A stretch of 51,966 nt of DNA, taken from positions 1 through 51,966 of IMG/VR virus record IMGVR_UViG_3300031746_000028; one strand, given 5' to 3'. The notes beneath the pieces are model-generated. The model made no database searches, was not told the DNA's origin, and saw nothing but the letters and a program-made list of their open reading frames with translations. This stretch comes from a virus. Positions 22,403 to 29,440 of this stretch are shown piece after piece (positions within the stretch are counted from its first letter, which is position 1; every line of letters begins with the position of its first letter). The position numbers and the translations under genes were made by a program.

Positions 22403-23065
22403 ATGTCAGAGATGTGCTGCGAGCTGTATTGTCCGCGCTGCAAGTTCGGCTTTCGGTGGGTAGAGGGACATTTGGAATATCATATGGACGACGGTCTCGG
22501 CGGGGTTGCACGCATTCGCAGACCCAGCCCGCCAGAGCTGGAGGATGCGGCGCTGGCAGATTCCACTGCGCCGACGCCAGGGGTCAGTATTCGTAGCGGG
22601 TCTACGCTAACCGAACTCGTCCCGCAGGTACTGGCCGATGCACAGGAGTGGTTCGAGAAGATGCAACGCGAAGACGTGAAGGCGGCGATCCGCGAACAGA
22701 TCGCCGCAGAGCGACTTGCGGCGGACGCCCAGGCGGAGACCGCCAGAAACAGCGTGAGCATGATGGCAGAGCAGAGAGAGCGGTGGTGGAATGCAGAGCA
22801 TGGGATTCGCCATGCGCCTCCCATGGTGATTCCGCTTGCCCCCCTCGGGAAGAATGTGGCCGCGGGCGTGTTTGCGGGCGGGGTACGTCTTCTGAGGAGG
22901 ATCGAGCGGCCCCACATCCAGGTTGAGAAGGGCATGGTTTTCGTGACCGATATGGAGAACGGTGAAATGATCACGACGTTCGGCAAAAGGGGGTGGGATG
23001 AGCATGTGAAGATAGGGCAGGAAGCAGAACGTCTCAGCAATAAGTTGGCGGCAACCGAGGCGTAG
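22403..23065 (+). CDS. Cassette ORF B: mosaic protein with capsid-like and scaffold-like pieces, 220 aa
   Basis: ATG at 22403 follows leader R1b. Residues 1-14 have a Cys-rich start (MSEMCCELYCPRCK). Residues about 69-85 (TLTELVPQVLADAQEWF) match the N-terminus of the major capsid protein (TLTELVPQILGEAQMWF), also in DNA (22607-22657 against 23978-24028). Residues about 108-114 (DAQAETA) match the scaffold (22722-22746 against 23496-23520), and they switch at gaccgccag into a third copy of the leader end and start (SVSMMAEQRERW; 22738-22770). The last 100 residues, from MMAEQRERW, are unlike anything else here. Whether the chain is functional is unknown. It seems intact as one ORF. Confidence 0.6.
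   Translation: MSEMCCELYCPRCKFGFRWVEGHLEYHMDDGLGGVARIRRPSPPELEDAALADSTAPTPGVSIRSGSTLTELVPQVLADAQEWFEKMQREDVKAAIREQIAAERLAADAQAETARNSVSMMAEQRERWWNAEHGIRHAPPMVIPLAPLGKNVAAGVFAGGVRLLRRIERPHIQVEKGMVFVTDMENGEMITTFGKRGWDEHVKIGQEAERLSNKLAATEA
22738..22770 (+). repeat. Third, internal copy of the R1 leader end with start codons
   Basis: 33 bases match 21514-21546 with one difference (c for g at 22753). This copy lies in frame inside ORF B and includes the ATGATG that starts ORF A, so residues from 22761 on may be a third cassette ORF (MMAEQRERWWNAEHGIRH..., about 101 aa) captured by fusion. Confidence 0.85.
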
Positions 23066-23085
23066 CAACTAAGGCCACATCCCGA

Positions 23086-23122
23086 CACGGGCACACCGAG
23101 CCGACCTCTTCTGAGGGCGGCT
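23086..23122 (+). terminator. Cassette hairpin R2, copy b, before the scaffold gene
   Basis: GAGCCGaCCTC facing GAGGgCGGCTC forms a stable stem. 34 of 37 bases match copy a. A second small hairpin (ggacgc/gcgtcc, about 23138-23153) follows before the scaffold RBS. It may modulate transcription between the minor head and scaffold/capsid genes. Confidence 0.7.
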
Positions 23123-23191
23123 CTTCCGATTCCACGAGGACGCTTGGGCGTCCTTCACGCCGACGGGCGGCAAAAACGGAGGCCGAGCACC

Positions 23192-23938
23192 ATGTCAGAG
23201 AAGCCGATTGCAGACGGACAGAGCACCACCCCGCCCGCTGGTGATGGCCAGGCCAGCGGTCTGGGCGCAGACAACGCGGCGGGAGGCACTGGGGCCGGTG
23301 TCGCGGGGCAGTTCACCCAGGCGGACATGGACAAGGTCGTGACGGACCGCCTCGCGCGGGAGAAGCGCAGCCTCGAAGCGGCGCACGCGAAGACGCTGGC
23401 AGAGCGCGATGCCGAGCTGCAGAAGTACCGCGACGCCGAGGCGGCGCAACAGGCCGCCGCGATGAGCGAGCTGGAGAAGGCCCAGAAGGTCGCGTCGGAC
23501 GCCCAGGCGGAGACTGCCAGGCTGCAGACCCAGGTGGCCGACGCCAACATCCAGACGCTCCGGGCAAACCTGCTCGCGGTCGAGGCCCCGGACCTGCCGT
23601 CGGAGTTTCGGGTGCAGGTGACGGGGGCCGACGAGGAGGCCATCAAGGCGAGCATCGCGGAGGCGCGGATGAAGTACCAGGAGCGGCAGAAGGCGTGGCT
23701 GGCTGACGTGGCCTCGCTGACGCCGGAGCAGCTCGTGGCGAAGTACGGCGAGGAGGCCCGCCCGCTGGCGGAACGCCTGTCGGGGAAGGTGCTGAGCATC
23801 GGCAGCCCGACGGCGGCGACGCCGGGGCAGCCGCCCCTGGCCGGAGAATGGGACCCCAACAAACCCGCGACCCAGACCACGGCGAACTGGCGCAAGGAAC
23901 GCGAGCGCCAGGGCGTCGGTCGGGTCACCATCGGGTAA
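23192..23938 (+). CDS. Capsid scaffolding protein, 248 aa
   Basis: ATG at 23192 follows acggagg. After a Gly/Ala-rich start comes FTQADMDKVVTDRLAREKRS (about 47-66), the conserved beginning of phage scaffold proteins, and a long coiled coil (AERDAELQKYRDAEAAQQAA, KAQKVASDAQAETARLQTQV). The C-terminal part is disordered and ends in WRKERERQGVG. It should template procapsid assembly and precedes the major capsid gene by 15 bases. Confidence 0.88.
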   Translation: MSEKPIADGQSTTPPAGDGQASGLGADNAAGGTGAGVAGQFTQADMDKVVTDRLAREKRSLEAAHAKTLAERDAELQKYRDAEAAQQAAAMSELEKAQKVASDAQAETARLQTQVADANIQTLRANLLAVEAPDLPSEFRVQVTGADEEAIKASIAEARMKYQERQKAWLADVASLTPEQLVAKYGEEARPLAERLSGKVLSIGSPTAATPGQPPLAGEWDPNKPATQTTANWRKERERQGVGRVTIG

Positions 23939-23953
23939 CAGGAGTGAGTAGAG

Positions 23954-24838
23954 ATGGCTGGCACCACCACCACCACACTGACCGAACTCGTCCCGCAGAT
24001 TCTGGGCGAGGCGCAGATGTGGTTTGTTGACAAGTCGTTGTTCATGCCGAAGACCGGCATCGCGGAGCAGTTCCTGCAGTGGCGGGACCTGCGCGACTCG
24101 CCCGGGCTGACCGCCACCTTCCCGAAGTACACCGCTGTGACCATGGGTGACGGGACGGAGGGGACGGACTACTCCAGCATCTCCGTGCTGGACACCAGTG
24201 GTCCGGGCTCGGTGACCGCCGCGGAGAAGGTCATCAACGTGCTCATCAGTGACCTGGCCGTGGACTCCGTTCAGGGCGGGCCGGGGCAGCTCATCGCGGA
24301 CTGCGGTAGGGCTATCGGTACCGCCGCGGCCACGAAGTTCGACGGCGATGTCATGGCCCTGTTCGCCTCGCTGACCGCCGCGATTACCGGCAGCTTCGCG
24401 ACCACGACTCCCGTCACCCAGGCGAAGTTCCGCCGGGCTATCTCTGGCCTGGAGAGCGTGCCGGTGCCGGGGCCGTACGCCGCGTTTTTCCACCCGAACG
24501 GCTGGGAGGACTTCCTGGCAGAGTCGACCACCCCGCTGCTGAACGCCGCCGCATCGGATGCCATCGCCAGGGAGATTTGGAAGAGCGACTTCGCCGCGAA
24601 CATCCTCGGCGTGAACTGCTTCAAGCACTCGAAGGTGCCGGCCGCGACGACCGTAGACTGGGTGGGAGGCTTCATGTCGTCCTACGCCATCGGCTGCGTG
24701 TGGAAGGGCGACCTCAAGATCGAACCCCAGCGTGACGCCACCCTCCGGGGTACGGAGTTCGTCGGCGTGATGAAGTACGGCGTGGGCGTCATTGACGCGA
24801 CGGCCGGGTACATCATGCTCCACGACTACCGCGTGTAG
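23954..24838 (+). CDS. Major capsid protein (HK97 fold), 294 aa
   Basis: ATG at 23954 with ggagtgag upstream. The start MAGTTTTTLTELVPQILGEA and the downstream MWFVDKSLFMPK, GTEGTDYSSI, AEKVINVLISDLAVDS and AAATKFDGDVMALFA segments are typical of P22-like/HK97-fold capsid proteins of about 300 residues. A helix and loop region (FRRAISGLESVPVPGPYAAF FHP...) corresponds to the P/A domains. It is the shell protein. A strong hairpin follows at 24861. Confidence 0.9.
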   Translation: MAGTTTTTLTELVPQILGEAQMWFVDKSLFMPKTGIAEQFLQWRDLRDSPGLTATFPKYTAVTMGDGTEGTDYSSISVLDTSGPGSVTAAEKVINVLISDLAVDSVQGGPGQLIADCGRAIGTAAATKFDGDVMALFASLTAAITGSFATTTPVTQAKFRRAISGLESVPVPGPYAAFFHPNGWEDFLAESTTPLLNAAASDAIAREIWKSDFAANILGVNCFKHSKVPAATTVDWVGGFMSSYAIGCVWKGDLKIEPQRDATLRGTEFVGVMKYGVGVIDATAGYIMLHDYRV

Positions 24839-24860
24839 CGCGGGGACCGCGACAAACAGT

Positions 24861-24877
24861 GAGGTTCAGAGAACCTC
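24861..24877 (+). terminator. Hairpin after the major capsid gene
   Basis: GAGGTTC (24861-24867) pairs perfectly with GAACCTC (24871-24877) around aga. No T-run follows, so it may protect the capsid mRNA 3' end or partly terminate to keep capsid expression above that of downstream genes. Confidence 0.55.
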
Positions 24878-24931
24878 CGGGCGGGGCTGGTGGCGACACC
24901 GGCCTCGCCCGCTCTACAAGGAGGCAGTGAC

Positions 24932-25156
24932 ATGCCGCAACTGTTCCGCAAGATGAATGCTACGGATGGCGAGCCGGAGACCTGGTTCCGCTTCTACTAC
25001 CCGGTGGGGTCGGACATCAAGGCGGTCTGTGCCGCGAACGGGTGGGCCGACCAGATGCCCGCCGGGGTGCTGGTGCTAGACGAGAAGGGTGTCGTAATCC
25101 AGGAGGGGCCGGTCGCCGCTCCTGAGGCGGAGAAGCCAGCGAAGGAGGCCAAGTAG
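24932..25156 (+). CDS. Small head-region protein, 74 aa
   Basis: ATG at 24932 follows aaggaggcag. The protein reads MPQLFRKMNATDGEPETWFR, then VGSDIKAVCAANGWADQMPA, with an acidic/Lys tail. Such short proteins are common between capsid and connector genes. No specific role seen. Confidence 0.65.
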   Translation: MPQLFRKMNATDGEPETWFRFYYPVGSDIKAVCAANGWADQMPAGVLVLDEKGVVIQEGPVAAPEAEKPAKEAK

Positions 25157-25157
25157 G

Positions 25158-25577
25158 ATGACCGAGAATGAGCCCCTGATTGCCATGCGCTACATCGGGG
25201 TCATGGACGCTCATGCGGCACCCGAGGTGAACGTGTTCCTGGCTCCCTGTGACTGTCTCATCGTCGGTGTCTGGCTGGTGGACGGCACCGCCAAGACTGG
25301 CCATGCCGACAACAAGGGCACCTACGTAGCCTACAACAAGACCACAGGCGCCGGCGCGGTCGTCGTGGCCAGCCGCGTCACCGACACCCCGACGACTGAC
25401 AACATCGTGGCGAACGTCGGCTGGCCGCTGGACCTGAGCACGACTCTCTCGGCGCTGAACATGTCTCAGGGCCAGGTGCTGTCGTTCAAGGCCACGGAGG
25501 CGGGCACGGCCGCCAGCGGCGACCTCGTGACTGCCCTGGTGGGCGTGGCCTACGTGCCCGGCAAGGGCCGCGTGTAA
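25158..25577 (+). CDS. Putative capsid decoration or head accessory protein, 139 aa
   Basis: The product is beta-rich (EVNVFLAPCDCLIVGVWLVD, GAGAVVVASRVTDTP, QVLSFKATEAGTAASGDLVT) with few charges, like small trimeric decoration or head-fibre proteins encoded directly after capsid genes. The assignment is from position and composition only. ATG at 25158 is one base after the previous stop. Confidence 0.5.
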   Translation: MTENEPLIAMRYIGVMDAHAAPEVNVFLAPCDCLIVGVWLVDGTAKTGHADNKGTYVAYNKTTGAGAVVVASRVTDTPTTDNIVANVGWPLDLSTTLSALNMSQGQVLSFKATEAGTAASGDLVTALVGVAYVPGKGRV

Positions 25578-25601
25578 GCGACCGCGGAAGGACGGACTGA
25601 G

Positions 25602-26180
25602 ATGGCCAGTCTGATTGTCTGCACGCCCGGCGGCAAGGACGACAACTGCTACGTGACCGCCGTGCAGGCCACGGCGTACTTCGCCAACACCCTGCGGGCG
25701 CAGTCATGGGACGCCCGGGTGGTCACCCTGCAGCCCCAGTCATGGGACGCCCTGGCGGTCACCCTGCGGGAGCAGGCACTCATTCAGGCGACGCAGGACC
25801 TTGAGGCTCTGGGCGGGGCGCGGCTGAACGTGCGTAGCCCCGCTCGGAGTCGTTTCGCGGGATTCCCATACAACTGTGACCTGGACGTGCAGGCGCTGCA
25901 CTTCCCGCGCATCACGGACGTGGACCATGACGGCGTGACGAAGCTGGTCCCGCAGGACATCAAGGCGGCAGTCTGTGAGCAGGCGGCCTGGCTGCTCGCG
26001 AAGCTGTCGGGCCCCGATCTCGTTGATCGCGACGCCCTGCAGGCAGCGGGGGTGACGAACATCAGTGTGGATGGGATCAGTGAGAGCTATGGCCCGCGCA
26101 CCGTACCGGCCGGCATCTGCCCGGCGGCCTGGACGCGCGTGCAGCCATTCCTGCGCGGCGGCTGGTCGGGGACGGTGTAG
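25602..26180 (+). CDS. Head-tail connector/adaptor protein (DnaT-like family), 192 aa
   Basis: The layout matches the adaptor family annotated as DnaT-like: an N-terminal DNCYVTAVQATAYFANTL, a helix with EQALIQATQDLEALGGARL, a beta segment LHFPRI, then VPQDIKAAVCEQAAWLL and a C-terminal VDGISESY. It probably docks on the portal. A 36-bp tandem duplication (25701-25731 and 25737-25767) inserts a second QSWDAxxVTL unit in a surface segment. Confidence 0.7.
   Translation: MASLIVCTPGGKDDNCYVTAVQATAYFANTLRAQSWDARVVTLQPQSWDALAVTLREQALIQATQDLEALGGARLNVRSPARSRFAGFPYNCDLDVQALHFPRITDVDHDGVTKLVPQDIKAAVCEQAAWLLAKLSGPDLVDRDALQAAGVTNISVDGISESYGPRTVPAGICPAAWTRVQPFLRGGWSGTV
25701..25767 (+). repeat. 36-bp in-frame tandem duplication in the connector gene
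   Basis: cagtcatgggacgccc...ggtcaccctgc appears at 25701-25731 and 25737-25767, 29 of 31 bases alike, period 36. It adds 12 codons in frame and looks recent. Confidence 0.85.
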
Positions 26181-26183
26181 CCG

Positions 26184-26789
26184 ATGCTGACCATCAGCGT
26201 TGACAGCCACGAGGTGCGGGCGGCGATCGGGCGGCTGGCGGATGTTAGCAGCCACGTGGCGCGTGACCTGAAGCCTGTGCTGGTCAAGCAGGTGCGGGCG
26301 ACGCTGGCGGCGGCGAAGGCCCAGACGCCCCGCGACGAGGGCACGCTGCTGCGGTCGGGGAGCTACGAGGTCGGCGCGCAGGGCCCCCGGGCGCTGTGGG
26401 CTCAGGTGAGCTTCGGCGGCCAGGCATCGCAGTATGCCCAGGCCCAGCATGAGACTGACAGCTACACGCACACCCGAGCGGAGTGGGCGGCGAAGTACGG
26501 CTACCGGGTGTCAAGCAGCCTCAAGACGAAGCGCGAACAGGTTCACGCGAAGCGCCGGATGCGGATACTCACGGCCAAGGTGACGACGGGTGGGGTCATC
26601 ACCATGCGCCGCAAGCTGACACGGAAGTTCCGGAACGTCAAGGGCCACAAGGGCGGGCGGGCTCACTTTCTCCACGGCAAGCCCTGGTCGGCCTGGAACC
26701 CCCAGCGGGAAGCGGCCCTGACGCAGGCGGTTGCCACAGAAGCCGTGCGCTTGTACGAAGCAGCCCTGAGCAAGGGCCTCGGAGACTGA
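26184..26789 (+). CDS. HK97 gp10-like head-tail/neck protein, 201 aa
   Basis: The segment KAQTPRDEGTLLRSGSYEVG (about 45-64) followed by WAQVSFGGQASQYAQAQHE is the hallmark of HK97 gp10-like tail-completion proteins (TPxDTGxLRxS...xFxxxYAxxqHe). The C-terminal 90 residues are longer than usual and very basic, with RRKLTRKFRNVKGHKGGRAH. It acts at the head-tail junction. Confidence 0.8.
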   Translation: MLTISVDSHEVRAAIGRLADVSSHVARDLKPVLVKQVRATLAAAKAQTPRDEGTLLRSGSYEVGAQGPRALWAQVSFGGQASQYAQAQHETDSYTHTRAEWAAKYGYRVSSSLKTKREQVHAKRRMRILTAKVTTGGVITMRRKLTRKFRNVKGHKGGRAHFLHGKPWSAWNPQREAALTQAVATEAVRLYEAALSKGLGD

Positions 26790-26790
26790 C

Positions 26791-27129
26791 ATGGACGGTC
26801 TCTACAACGCCACCGCCCGCATCATCAAGCCGATCTCGACCCCCACCGGCCCGGAAGACCTGGAGCGCCAGCACGACCGTGACGAGCTGCGGCCGACGCT
26901 GCGCTGCAGCCTGCGACAGATGACGCGCAAGCAAGAGGCAACGGTTCTGGGTGACCTCGCCACGGCGGCCTATGTGTGCCGCCTGCGAACGGCGGAGGTG
27001 ATCTCCGTCGGCTGGCAACTGAGCATCCTGCAGGACGGGGACCGGGAGTGGGTGACGTACTACGTGCGTGAGGCCCGGCGCGCGGGTCTCGGGGCGGCCT
27101 GGAACCTGCTGGTGGAGAAGGAGGCATAG
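26791..27129 (+). CDS. Head-closure/connector protein, 112 aa
   Basis: A short, beta-rich protein (LYNATARIIKPISTPTGPED, AAYVCRLRTAEVISVGWQLS) in the position of head-completion proteins of the SPP1 gp16 type. Order (adaptor, gp10-like, this, tail terminator) could vary between phages. Family assignment is from gene order. Confidence 0.55.
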   Translation: MDGLYNATARIIKPISTPTGPEDLERQHDRDELRPTLRCSLRQMTRKQEATVLGDLATAAYVCRLRTAEVISVGWQLSILQDGDREWVTYYVREARRAGLGAAWNLLVEKEA

Positions 27130-27132
27130 GGC

Positions 27133-27747
27133 ATGGCCATTGACTTCGTCCACACTGAGCAACTGGTGGATGCGGTGCTGGCGGTGCTGACCGCGCACCT
27201 GCCCGCCGGGTGGCTGCCCTCAACGGCAAGGGCGAGCGAGGTGGCCCTGAAGGTCCTCGATCATGGGGACTATGCGGACTACCCGGAGGCGGACAGCCTG
27301 CTCAAGGATTGCCCGGCCATCATCATTCGGGGGTTGGGGACGGAGCCGACGGACGCCGGCATTGGCGGGCTACTGGTCAGCTCGGAGCGCCTGCGGCTGG
27401 TGCACGTGCGGATGTTCGAGCAGTGCCGCGATGCCGAGGGGAAGATCGAGCTGAACATGACGCGGGCGCGGGAACGCTACGCCAAGATCATCGGCAAGGC
27501 GATGTTCACGGACCCCAAGCGGCGGCTGGCGGTGATCGGCGGCGGTGGGGTGCGCACGGAGGTCAGCCTCGCCAGCACGGACACCGCCGGGGCGCAGCTT
27601 GGGGAGCACCGCTTCCTCGGCTGGGACCTGGGCCAGGACGGGCCGACCCGGACCGAGGACGTGGCGACCATCCGGCAGATGAGCCAGCGAGTCTGGGCCA
27701 TCGCTTGCGACATGGTAGTGGACGTGAGTACGGGCGGGCAGGGGTAG
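27133..27747 (+). CDS. Tail terminator-like protein, 204 aa
   Basis: The protein has an alpha/beta plan (HTEQLVDAVLAVLTAHLPAG, CPAIIIRGLGTEP, LRLVHVRMFEQCR, KIIGKAMFTDPKRRLAVIGG), consistent with the tail terminator located just before the tail-tube gene. It would cap the tail tube and join it to the neck. Assignment by position and fold-like pattern. Confidence 0.6.
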   Translation: MAIDFVHTEQLVDAVLAVLTAHLPAGWLPSTARASEVALKVLDHGDYADYPEADSLLKDCPAIIIRGLGTEPTDAGIGGLLVSSERLRLVHVRMFEQCRDAEGKIELNMTRARERYAKIIGKAMFTDPKRRLAVIGGGGVRTEVSLASTDTAGAQLGEHRFLGWDLGQDGPTRTEDVATIRQMSQRVWAIACDMVVDVSTGGQG

Positions 27748-27777
27748 TCGGCAGATCCGCGAGAGAGGAGCACACAG

Positions 27778-27939
27778 ATGCGACACGAGAAGGAAGAACA
27801 GGTCTCCGCTCCGGCGGGGCCGTATGTGGCAGGGCCGACCCCCGACGAGGCTAGGGAGCGGCACCAGATCAAGGCGACGCCCAAGCCCCAGGGCAATGCC
27901 CCAGAACCCCAGCAGGAGGCGGTGAGCCCCGATGAGTAA
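27778..27939 (+). CDS. Small charged Pro-rich protein, 53 aa
   Basis: ATG at 27778 follows agagaggag. The sequence is disordered (PAGPYVAGPTPDEARERHQI, PKPQGNAPEPQQEAV). Its stop overlaps the tail tube ATG by 8 bases. Small proteins at this place are frequent in siphophages. Function unknown. Confidence 0.6.
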   Translation: MRHEKEEQVSAPAGPYVAGPTPDEARERHQIKATPKPQGNAPEPQQEAVSPDE

Positions 27940-28795
27940 CGTCTTCACCGGACAGGTGCAGGGCATCAGCAAGATCGCCACCGGCACGCCGGCGGCGTTC
28001 TGCCGGGCCATTAGCGGCGGCGACTTTGCCATTGACCCCAACAACACGATTTTCAACGGCATCGGCGGTCAGGTGGTGGCCCGCAAGGGCGCCAATGCCA
28101 TCACCCTCTCTTTTACCTGCGGGGGGGTGGACAAGGCGGACCTGGCACTGTGGTTCCCCGTGACCGCTGTCGTGCAGGTGGCGAGCTTCCCCGACTTCCT
28201 GATCGAGGTGGACGACGGTACCAACGGCCAGGAGTGGGTACTGACCGGCGGGCAGCCGTCGTCGGCGAAGGTCTCGTGCGCCGGCGGCCTGGGCAGTGAG
28301 GTGCAGTATACCCTGGGCATGAGCTTCAAGCTGGCGACGGAGCAGGCGGTGGGCACGAAGGTGCCGGTGTACAACTCGTTGCTTGGCCACACGAACAACA
28401 ACATCGGTGTGACCTACGGCGGCGCCGCGGCCGGCACGCTGAGCTTCGACCTCAGCAACGACCTGGGCGCCGAGTTCCACAATCCCATGGACGCCAAGAC
28501 CGCCGGGGTGCAGCACGTCGTGGACGGGGTGTACATCACGAAGAATGACGTGAAGTTCTCGGCGGTTCTGAGCAACGTACTCAAGGGGACGGCGATGGAC
28601 GTGGACACGTGGACGCCGGAGGCCGTCGTGATCGCCATGCTGAACGGGACGGCTGGGCAGAACATCACCGCGACGCTGAGCAACATGGTGCCGGGCGCCT
28701 GGGGGATGCCGGTGGAGGCGCAGGGCCGGATCGGCTTCAAGCACGAGTGGATCCCGGGTCCGGGGACGGCGTTCAACCGCGTGGTGCTGACGTAG
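27932..28795 (+). CDS. Major tail (tube) protein, 287 aa
   Basis: A 287-residue, beta-rich protein with Gly/Ala/Val-rich strands (GQVVARKGANAITLSFTCGG, VQVASFPDFLIEVDDGTNGQ, TLSFDLSNDLGAEFH) located between the tail terminator and the tail chaperone, the standard place of the tube protein. Two paired hairpins follow its stop (28800-28836), as often seen for abundantly expressed tube genes. Confidence 0.78.
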   Translation: MSNVFTGQVQGISKIATGTPAAFCRAISGGDFAIDPNNTIFNGIGGQVVARKGANAITLSFTCGGVDKADLALWFPVTAVVQVASFPDFLIEVDDGTNGQEWVLTGGQPSSAKVSCAGGLGSEVQYTLGMSFKLATEQAVGTKVPVYNSLLGHTNNNIGVTYGGAAAGTLSFDLSNDLGAEFHNPMDAKTAGVQHVVDGVYITKNDVKFSAVLSNVLKGTAMDVDTWTPEAVVIAMLNGTAGQNITATLSNMVPGAWGMPVEAQGRIGFKHEWIPGPGTAFNRVVLT

Positions 28796-28799
28796 ACTG

Positions 28800-28836
28800 G
28801 AGCTGCCTGAGGCAGCTCGGAGTTGCGGAGCAACTC
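28800..28836 (+). terminator. Two consecutive perfect hairpins after the tail tube gene
   Basis: GAGCTGCC/GGCAGCTC (28800-28818, loop tga) and GAGTTGC/GCAACTC (28820-28836, loop gga) stand back to back, one base apart. No T-run follows, so full termination is unlikely. They may stabilise the upstream mRNA or reduce read-through into the chaperone and tape-measure genes. Confidence 0.65.
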
Positions 28837-28853
28837 AGGGAGGGTGACGAGAG

Positions 28854-29288
28854 ATGCCATTCTGTCCGGTGCAAGTGATCGTGGAATACGAGGGCGCGAC
28901 GTTCGCCTTCGTGAAGAACGACGAAGCGCAGGCCGGCCTCGACAAGGCCTTCGTGGAGCGCGACGGCGGGGCGATTGCCCTGGCGCTGCGTGACTACTTC
29001 GACAAGTCGGTTGTCTCTTGGGAGGGCGTTGTGGATGCTGACGGCAACGCCCTCCCCTGCAACCCCGAGACGAAGGCCGCGTGGATCGTGGCCTTCAAGT
29101 CGGCGGTCGTTGACGCCTACATGGACAAGCTCAAGGAGCTGGTGATGGGAAAAGTCGAGCCGCCCGAGCCGCCTTCGCCTGGTTCGTCACCAGAGACGAC
29201 GGCGGATGGGCGGAGCCTTACGACAGCGCCTGCGAGCGATACGCCCGCGCCAACCCCGGAGGCGGGCGAAGCCTCCCCGACTGCATAG
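28854..29288 (+). CDS. Tail assembly chaperone, short form (G-like), 144 aa
   Basis: ATG at 28854 follows agggagggtgacgag. The first 100 residues are a compact helical domain (YFDKSVVSWEGVVDADGNAL, KAAWIVAFKSAVVDAYMDKL KELVMGK). In the zero frame a Pro/Ser/Thr-rich tail follows (EPPEPPSPGSSPETTADG). The position between tube and tape measure, together with the slippery site at 29147, identifies it as the G-like chaperone that coats the tape measure during tail assembly. Confidence 0.85.
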   Translation: MPFCPVQVIVEYEGATFAFVKNDEAQAGLDKAFVERDGGAIALALRDYFDKSVVSWEGVVDADGNALPCNPETKAAWIVAFKSAVVDAYMDKLKELVMGKVEPPEPPSPGSSPETTADGRSLTTAPASDTPAPTPEAGEASPTA

Positions 29289-29437
29289 CCCTGCCGGTGC
29301 TGGCGCAGATGCTGAGCATGAACGTCGTTGAGATCAAGACCCTGAGCGCCGAGGAACTCTTCGCTTGTGTGGGCTGTGCCGAGGGGAAGGGTCTCGCGGA
29401 GTGGGCCAACCTGCACCCGCGCGGGAAGACGGGATAG
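28854..29437 (+). CDS. Tail assembly chaperone, -1 frameshift product (GT-like), about 194 aa
   Basis: A -1 slip on GGGAAAA (29147-29153) changes the frame after codon 100 and gives SRAARAAFAWFVTRDDGG, WAEPYDSACERYARANPGGG, a conserved-looking T domain (CIALPVLAQMLSMNVVEIKT LSAEELFACVGCAE is split here for length) and a stop at 29435-29437, four bases before the tape-measure ATG. The -1 frame has no start of its own there and better protein character than the zero-frame tail. This mirrors lambda gpG/gpGT. Confidence 0.85.
29147..29153 (+). promoter_or_regulatory. Programmed -1 frameshift slippery sequence
   Basis: The heptamer G GGA AAA (ATG GGA AAA in the zero frame) fits X XXY YYZ. The bases just after are GC-rich (gtcgagccgcccgagccgcc) and could form structure. 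Confidence 0.85.
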
Positions 29438-29440
29438 ACC

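Noticed and set aside
21447-23122. Integron-like gene cassettes with attC sites
   Set aside because: The repeats are leaders before the ORFs plus simple hairpins; no integrase and no attC-type core sites or imperfect long stems are visible.
23195-24823. Minus-strand ORF of 542 codons across scaffold and capsid genes
   Set aside because: Antisense to two convincing head genes; composition typical of a shadow and no RBS.
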